Both the position numbers and the translations under genes were made by a program. From positions 54,741,384-54,805,383 of the forward strand of contig CM067367.1 in assembly GCA_034401795.1 (NCBI GenBank): DNA of 64,000 bases, given 5' to 3'. A model generated the notes under the pieces. The model ran no database searches. It was not told where the DNA came from and saw only the letters and a program-made list of their open reading frames with translations. The DNA is from Chaetoderma sp. LZ-2023a (Eukaryota > Mollusca > Caudofoveata > Chaetodermatida > Chaetodermatidae). Shown here one piece after another: positions 58,213 to 64,000 of the stretch; the stretch's first letter is position 1, and every line of letters begins with the position of its first letter.

Positions 58213-58280
58213 TCCTCTGAGCTCACCAGTGGATGTGGTAAATTTGCCAACAATGTGTTGCTATATAGAGCAACTCTTAC

Positions 58281-58459
58281 CTCGATCACACATGACTACA
58301 GGAGCATTCCATGCGTCAAAACATTGCCAGTTTACAAAATATTCCAAATTGTGGCAAGAATCATGGCATTCAGCAAGGACCCCGTAATAACTGCTTCCAG
58401 TTTTATAATAAAACATGCGGTGGAAGTGTCGTACGTTCAACAGTGACATGTTAGGCATA
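58281..58459 (-). CDS. SRCR second-half exon (domain a), diverged
   Basis: The translation ends NWQCFDAWNAPVVMCD, with upstream SYYGVLAECHDSCHNLEYF. It has four cysteines and closes like an SRCR domain. The acceptor TATAGTTTTATTTTGCAG is strong (phase 2 entry), and the donor CGAG|GTAAGAG is strong (phase 1 exit); the exon is 179 bp, fully open. The cysteine expected ten residues after AEC is phenylalanine, and an extra cysteine sits four residues after AEC, so one disulphide may be rearranged. The partner is 63397-63544. Identification rests mainly on the phase rule and the C-terminal motif. Confidence 0.66.
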
Positions 58460-58792
58460 CTGCAAAATAAAACTATAAATTATAATGTCAGTAAGGGATA
58501 TAATACATAGTCGACCTATATACTAATTTATAAAGATCAAAATATACAGAGGTTTCAAAACATTTACCAAGAAATGTCGTAAAAACTAATTAATTCTGAA
58601 TTTATTAAAACGTTAATTTGTACTGAATGGCGAGCTAAGCAAATTGGACAGATTAAATATACCTCAAAATTTTACAAAATATCACCTACTACGAGTTATA
58701 ACATGGACAACGAATCCTGTAAGTTTCCGGATCATATAAAGCAAGGCAGACAGGGCTAGTGCAGATGACAGATGGCAACTACACCAGTACAA
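58460..58792. other. Intron of SRCR domain a, 5' flank of the MITE cluster
   Basis: AT-rich; nothing recognised. Confidence 0.5.
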
Positions 58793-59595
58793 TGGGACTT
58801 TCCAGTTTTAGCTATGCCCGGCCCATCTCTAGCTAAGCTCCACCCACACCTCAATCGTGTTGGGATCGATCGATCGATCCCAGAACGCACTGACTATCAA
58901 TTTCCGGAAAACTGTACACGTTAACTATTAACTATTTTGAAACTAATTTGACTGGGTGCTGTTGCAGCCTATGGCAGCAACAGCGCCCAGTCAAGTTAGT
59001 TTCAAATATTCAACAGAATGTTTAGTAAGTGGTAAAGACATACAATTCATACACCGTGTCGGACTATGAAGCGTTAAAGACGCACTATAGCGAATCATTC
59101 ATGACGTCAGAGAGTTCATACAAACTTGAAAAGTACTTGAATTTTGACATGTGCCTTGAAAAGCCTTGAATTTGAGATTTCCCTTGAAAAGTACTTGAAA
59201 TTGGCTTTAATGCACTGAAAAGCCCTTGAATTTAAGAGTTCAACCCAACTTATTTTAATTGAGTCTAAAATTGTTGCCATAAATCATCAGTCAAAGTTAA
59301 AGAATTGCCTTCTCAGAGAATCTAATATTAAAATCTTTGCATTAGCAGAATCTGAGCCCCTTATAAGTTGTAGTGTGTGGGAATTCCTCATCTCAGCCCT
59401 CCCCTTTCATTTCCCACCCCATGTCCAGCCTGGTATCAGGCCCTTGAAATTCTTTTAAATGCGGCCTTTAAAGTCCTTGAAAAGTCCTTGAATGAAAACC
59501 TCTTCCAACTGTAGGATTATTATGACGTCACCCTACACGTCTCGTAGTTGATTATGACGTCATATGATGGATGGATAAACTTGGAAAGGTCGATT
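58793..59595 (+). mobile_element. MITE copy I, interrupted
   Basis: It runs from GGGACTTTCCAGTTTTAG at the left to ACTTGGAAAGGTCGATTA at the right. The central hairpin (TGCAGCCTATGGCAGCAACA) is complete. About 410 bp of unrelated sequence (59108-59518) splits the right half between CATGACGTCA and ATTATTATGACGTCACCC. Confidence 0.92.
59108..59518. mobile_element. Insert rich in CTTGAAAAG repeats, nested in MITE I
   Basis: CCTTGAAAAG-like words recur inside the insert near both ends. The ends read CAGAGAGTTC and (complement) CAGTTGGAAGAGG, weakly similar, as in hAT-type terminal repeats. No transposase and no clean 8-bp duplication were found. Probably a non-autonomous DNA transposon. Confidence 0.65.
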
Positions 59596-59605
59596 ACTGT
59601 TTCAG

Positions 59606-59963
59606 TAATGGACCTTTCCAGTTTATCCATCAGTCATATGTTCTCAAAATGACTACGTGACGTGTAGGGTGACATCATAATCAATTACAGCATGAATGAC
59701 TCGATTTAGTTCGTCTTAAACGCTTAATAGTTCGACACGTTGTACAAAATGTCTCTCTTCAATATTTAATAAACAATCCGTCAAATATTTGGAACTAACT
59801 TGACTGGGCGCTGTTGATGGCACAGGCTGCAAAATATTCAACATCTAACCTGTATAATTCTCTGGAAATTGAGATTCAGAGAATGCAGCGATCGATTGAT
59901 CCCAACACGGGTGGAGCTTAGCTACAGATGGGCGGGCATGACTAAAACTGGGAAGGTTCATTG
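59606..59963 (-). mobile_element. MITE copy J, head-to-head with copy I
   Basis: TGGACCTTTCCAGTTTATCC at 59608 is the right TIR inverted. The hairpin is truncated. The other end is TAAAACTGGGAAGGTTCATT. Together with the end of copy I it forms a palindrome around 59595-59606. Confidence 0.9.
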
Positions 59964-60065
59964 TTAATCTGCATGCCTTCAACAAACCAGATCTTGACCT
60001 GTTATTTTTCATGCTTAATGTGAAAATGTATCTTCATGTCACAAAGAGAATACTCTGTGTTATGC

Positions 60066-60112
60066 AAATAAGGCGGAGCTTGGATAGAAATGGGCGGGGC
60101 ATAGCTAGAAAT
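60066..60112 (-). mobile_element. MITE fragment
   Basis: GGCGGAGCTTGGATAGAAAT and GGGCGGGGCATAGCTAGAAA match the left subterminal part of the family, inverted. Only about 47 bp survive. Confidence 0.7.
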
Positions 60113-60199
60113 ATATCCATCTATTTATGTACCCTTTGGGGTGCCTCTGCTTCCGGTCCCGGTGTTATCACACACCAGCAAACACATTGTCCTAGTCTA

Positions 60200-60501
60200 A
60201 TCCATGAATGCTAAAAGGCGCTTAGAGTCAAAAGTTCGATTTCATGACAGATTTGTCAACGAGAAGTTCCTAAATACTAAATAATAAAACAGTCTCTGAT
60301 TGGAGATCTCGTTCCGAATCGATGAGCTTAAACAGTGAAACGATCGGATCAGAATTGTGCAATAAAAATGTTGGGAATAAGGACAAATACATGACAAATC
60401 AGATTTCTTGGAAACCCAAGGAGGATACAAATTTTCATGTGACTAAGCATCATTGCAGCGGGTGAAGTTTGGAGAAGATAGGTTAAAACAGTAGGAGGGA
60501 A
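60200..60501. repeat. Outlying unit of a degenerate repeat array
   Basis: GACAGATTTGTCAACGAGAA, CTCGTTCCGAATCGATGAG and CAGATTTCTTGGAAACCCAA correspond to segments at 61.09, 61.23 and 61.62 kb. Confidence 0.6.
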
Positions 60502-60896
60502 TAAACTTTTCCAGGTTATCCATCAATCATATGACGGCATAATCAACTACTTGACGTGTAGGCTGACGTCATAATCAATGACGTCATGAATGACGTAGAA
60601 AACTTCGTCAGGGACGCTTAATTGGTGACGGGCTATGCGTTGTACGAATTGTATGGCTTTACTATTTAATAAACTTGCTGTTGAATATTTTGAAACTAAT
60701 TTGACTAAACGCTGTTGCTGCCATATGCAGCAACAGCATCCAGTTAAATTCATTTCAAAATGTTCAACAGCTTACCTGTATAATTTTCTGTAAATTGAGA
60801 TTCAGGGACTGCAGGGATCTATCGATCCCAACACGGTCAAAACGTGGAAGGAGCTTAGCGATGGGCGGGCCATAGCTAAAACTGAAATCCTCCATT
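60502..60896 (-). mobile_element. MITE copy K
   Basis: Full-length reverse copy. The hairpin CGCTGTTGCTGCCATATGCA is present. On the minus strand, the sense of the SRCR gene, the donor-like ACAGGTAAGC is intact. Confidence 0.9.
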
Positions 60897-62500
60897 CGGG
60901 GAAAGCATTTAAAACAATTATCTTTTTTTGCATCAAAAGGGCCATGTCTGGAAATAGCTGTCCAGATCGAAATTCCCTTGAAGAGCGTCACAGAGCAATA
61001 GAGGGTCTACCGGGTGACCAAAGTTGGATATAATCTGATAAGAACCCTAAAACAAAAACATTTGAACATACCATGAAAAGTTGAATTTCATAACAGATTT
61101 GTCAATGTGTAGAACAATGTTTTGCTCCTCATATTTACTAGATTATAAAGAGGGAAACTTATAAAATTAATATCTCGACAACTGCTTGAGATATTTTAAT
61201 TCTTTAAACGTCATCTGAATAGAGATGCCGCTCCTAATCGATGAGATTAATTCACTAAATGATTGAGTCACAATTATATGGTTTAAGATTTTGGAAATAT
61301 GGAAAAATCTATGGAAGCTCTTATTCTTTTGAAACCTCGAGGCAGACTTTTTTCTAAATGTACGTACACATCTCTAGCTGTTATAGACATGGACTATGTT
61401 TGGAGATGAGTGTTTAAAATCTCAAGGAGAGGAAGCATTGCAATTTTTTTGCATTTTTAAGGGTTATTTCCTGCAAACAGTTATCCAGGCCGAAATTCCC
61501 TTGAATAGTAACACAGAAAAAATGAGGCCTTATCACTTTGCCTAGGTTGATGATGACCTGATAAAATCTCTGGAAGAAGCGTTTGAAAAACCATGATGAA
61601 GAATATATTGGGGCACATAAAAGCGGATTTCTCGGAAACCATGCATCGGATACAAACACTGTGGAAGCGCAATACAGAGTCTATGAGTTACTAGAAGTGT
61701 CCCAAATTTGGAGATGATTGTCTGAAAATTGTCATTTATCAGCAAATCAATATTCAATACATTTGATATGGAAGAATTTGTTTGTGATAGAAATTTCATA
61801 ATCTACTCTATGGACTGAAAATAATTCTTGGAGTCGGAGCTTCAGTCTAAATTTCCTATGGTACCTTTTGTGGCACGGAAAATCTGATTTCTCGGAAAAC
61901 ATTCACTGGATTCAAATTATGTGAACAGCGCTACATGGCCAATGGTGTTCTAGAATTGTCCCAGTGATGGAGATGATAGTCCAAACTTGTAAATGGTGTC
62001 TGAAAGAGAATTTAGCCCTGAATCAGTCGAACCAAACCATGAACCGATCCAACCAGAATTTCGTCATTTATCGGCAAATCACGGATATATAGAACAGACT
62101 GCAATAACAGAACCGTTAATATGTTTGCTAACACTTTTATTTTAGTAATCAAAAGCATCATAGTGCATACGTATGTGCCAAATTTCAAACATCTGACAGT
62201 CCTAGAAATATAAATCATAGTGATGCTATAAAATTGTGCTTATGCAACATTTTCGCAAAAACAGTTTAATGAACCAAAAATGTTCTTTAGGGTTGGGTGT
62301 GGATCAATAGATACGAGAAGACCCTTAAGTTGCAAAGCGATCTGTGAAAATTTGGGCACGGAAAAACGGATTTCTAAATAACTGCATCGAATCTAAATTA
62401 TGTGAAACAGCAATATAGGTCCTATGGGCTACTAGAAGCGTCCTAAGTTTGGAGATGATAGGCCAAAGACTATAGGAGTACCTGCTTGCACTCGTGACGA
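60897..62500. repeat. Degenerate repeat array (about 240-265-bp spacing)
   Basis: GGATTTCTCGGAAACCATGC at about 61623, TGATTTCTCGGAAAACATTC at about 61888 and a diverged GGATTTCTAAATAACTGC at about 62368 head similar blocks. These continue with GGATTCAAATTATGTGAA, CTACTAGAAGTGTCCC and GGAGATGATAGTCC. Units are 65-80 percent alike by eye and separated by unrelated stretches. No protein is encoded. Confidence 0.7.
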
Positions 62501-62578
62501 GAATAATAAGAATAAGAAAGATCATGAGTAATGATAATAACCTGCTTGCATAGATGCATGCGGATTAATGACATAGCG

Positions 62579-62904
62579 GAATCCATTTCTAGTTATGCTC
62601 TGCCCTTTTCTAGTTAAACTTAGCCCATGTTGTGCCCGTGTTGGGATACTTTGGACTAAGAATTTTCAGAATCCCAACTTCAAGGTAACTATACAAGTAA
62701 GCTGTTGAATATTTTGAAACTAAATTAACTATATAGGTGCTGTTGCTGCCATTGGACCAGTCGCATTAATCTCAAAATATTCAACAGTATGTTATTCAAC
62801 AGTATCGGGTGTTAGATACGTCACTGTGTATTGTGACGCCAGTATACATGTGACATAATTGATAATGACGTCATATACTTGAGTAACAGATCGGATCCAT
62901 CCAT
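62579..62904 (+). mobile_element. MITE copy L, divergent subfamily
   Basis: CTAGTTATGCTCTGCCC, ACTATACAAGTAAGCTG and the hairpin arm GTTGAATATTTTGAAAC are recognisable. The right end differs from copies A-K and reads GAGTAACAGATCGGATCC before CATCCATT. Confidence 0.85.
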
Positions 62905-63051
62905 TAAAGCACAAGAGCATGCGAATCTGATTCTATGGCGTGCTTGTGTACACGAATAGGCACCATTATTTCCATTAGGTGCAGCGTTATTCTGACCAAC
63001 TTTCAAATTCTGATATCATTATTACCAGGTTAAGATTATTAACACAGAACA

Positions 63052-63374
63052 AATGAGGCCTTATCATTTCTAGCTAAGCTCCGCCCATGCTTTGCGCGAT
63101 TTATACATATACCCGGCCTATACCTATATATTCTATATTTTGAATCCTGAATTTGCAGAATGATAGGAAGCAACAGTCAAATTATTTTCAAAATATTGAA
63201 CAGAAATTTTATTAAATAGTAGACATACAATTCGTACACTTGGCAAACTCTCAATGTATATGACGAACCATGGTACGTCATTCATTAAGCATTTTGCTTG
63301 TGACGTCAGTCTATATGTGACGTAGTTGATTATGATACCATATACTTGAGTGACAGATCGGAGCTATCCATTAT
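63052..63374 (+). mobile_element. MITE copy M, divergent subfamily, partial
   Basis: It begins at CATTTCTAGCTAAGCTCCGC. One hairpin arm (TTTTCAAAATATTGAACAG) and CATACAATTCGTACAC remain. The right end GAGTGACAGATCGGAGC matches copy L, not copies A-K. Confidence 0.85.
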
Positions 63375-63396
63375 ATAACAACATGATATTTCTCAC

Positions 63397-63544
63397 TTGG
63401 TACCACAGATTGCTGTCAGAATGTCAGTATTTAGATTGTCTTTGCACGTATCTGTCCAATTTTGATCCGCATAGATTTGAAGCACTCCAGCATTAGCAGA
63501 GCCAAAGAATAGGCGCACACGTGATCTTGAAGACCAAGGGACCA
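63397..63544 (-). CDS. SRCR first-half exon (domain a)
   Basis: The translation reads SSRSRVRLFFGSANAGVLQI, YADQNWTDTC, then LTAICGT. This is the SRCR N-terminal half: R-L-x-x-G-S, V-L-x-I-Y, W-T-x-T-C and a second cysteine. The donor CCAA|GTGAGA gives phase 2 exit. The acceptor GACATATACAAG gives phase 1 entry but has a weak pyrimidine tract. The exon is 148 bp, shorter than its sisters (163-184 bp). It is the most upstream exon of the gene visible here; the start of the protein lies beyond the window. The partner is 58281-58459 across an intron holding MITEs I to M. Confidence 0.72.
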
Positions 63545-63802
63545 CTTGTATATGTCCATGTAAATCTCTAGCTTGGTGTCCCGCTAATTAAATGCGAAGA
63601 ATAATCTTTAATTGAAGCGCAATAAGCAAATCATGACAGAACAAATGATCTCATGCAATGGTAGTCTTACGCGATTACTGATTTGAGACATCACTATCGA
63701 TTATTTTAGAATTAATCAGACTCAGTAAAAATTATGCAGGCATAACAACAAAAGCATATCAATAACGAAAGGTGCAACGGTGTTTTGAAATGTCAACATG
63801 CA
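63545..63802. other. Intronic or upstream sequence
   Basis: Nothing recognised; no further SRCR exon with splice sites could be found before the palindrome. Confidence 0.5.
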
Positions 63803-63916
63803 GGCCAAGAGAAAACTATTTTTGAAAATGTATCACTGGAATGCCTGGCTCCCTGGCTCGATTCTCGAGCCAGTCATTCCATTGATACATTTTCAAAAAC
63901 AGGCTTCTCTTGGCCT
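63803..63916. repeat. Palindrome with 49-bp arms and 15-bp loop
   Basis: GGCCAAGAGAAAACTATTTT opens the left arm and the complement of GGCCAAGAGAAGCCTGTTTT closes the right, with the body TGAAAATGTATCA.TGGAATG shared. Few mismatches. It is related to 25174-25260, so it belongs to a dispersed foldback family. Confidence 0.93.
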
Positions 63917-64000
63917 CCAAATGCATATATACGTTCGCTGAGCAAAATGTCAATTTTCTTGACCTAACGCATTTGAGAGTAATTAAAAGGTAGATTTTGA

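Noticed and set aside
58003-58446. Proline/serine/leucine-rich and RERERE-type frames
   Set aside because: Artefacts of the CCCT/CT microsatellite.

Overview
This is eukaryotic, intron-rich, repeat-dense DNA, most likely from a marine invertebrate and probably a lophotrochozoan such as a mollusc. Three things point there: group-A-like SRCR exons with normal splice sites, I/Nimb-like, CR1-like and RTE-like LINE remnants, and an invertebrate-type tRNA-SINE with a conserved core. The species call is inference only. I see no bacterial gene organisation, CRISPR array or rRNA. Most long open frames are chance or fall in repeats.

The only host gene I can support runs on the minus strand across nearly the whole window. 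It is a scavenger-receptor cysteine-rich (SRCR) gene or gene cluster. Each SRCR domain is split over two exons with a fixed phase code: a first-half exon enters in phase 1 and leaves in phase 2, and a second-half exon enters in phase 2 and leaves in phase 1. In transcript order I place exons at 63397-63544 and 58281-58459 (domain a), 40213-40375 (first half of domain b, partner not found), 21798-21975 and 17933-18084 (domain c), 17410-17593 and 8104-8267 (domain d), and 3643-3817 and 1293-1468 (domain e). A weaker SRCR-like stretch lies near 41969-42132. Domains d and e keep six cysteines; domain c has lost two that would pair with each other. The second-half exon of domain c ends in ATAAGT where GTAAGT is expected. 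Both ends of the gene, the signal peptide and any membrane segment lie outside the window or are not visible.

Everything else is intron filled with mobile DNA. There is an apparently intact Tc1/mariner element (22501-24161) with a 341-residue DD34E transposase, 26-bp terminal inverted repeats and a TA duplication. At least 13 copies of a roughly 390-bp MITE with an internal hairpin lie at 6.0-7.3, 9.4, 18.2-19.3, 21.4, 38.0-38.4, 58.8-60.9 and 62.6-63.4 kb. Broken LINEs lie at 10.5-13.7 (minus), 19.8 (minus), 28.8-30.5 (minus), 34.1 (plus), 46.5-48.0 (plus) and 49.5-53.5 kb (plus, nearly full length). Retroposed short elements lie at 5.4 and 7.5 kb. Two decayed copies of one uncharacterised, multicopy invertebrate protein family lie at 13.95-16.5 kb (minus) and 53.5-55.9 kb (plus).

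Structural repeats include a 151-bp minisatellite whose unit carries a perfect palindrome (25.5-26.6 kb), several foldback elements and near-perfect hairpins (21.0, 25.2, 34.4, 36.8, 40.7 and 63.8 kb), and a roughly 1.2-1.3 kb inverted duplication (45.5-46.9 versus 56.7-57.9 kb). Nested insertions give relative ages: a short retroposon inside a foldback arm at 7.5 kb, a MITE inside a long-TIR element at 8.7-9.8 kb, and a roughly 410-bp insert inside a MITE at 59.1 kb.
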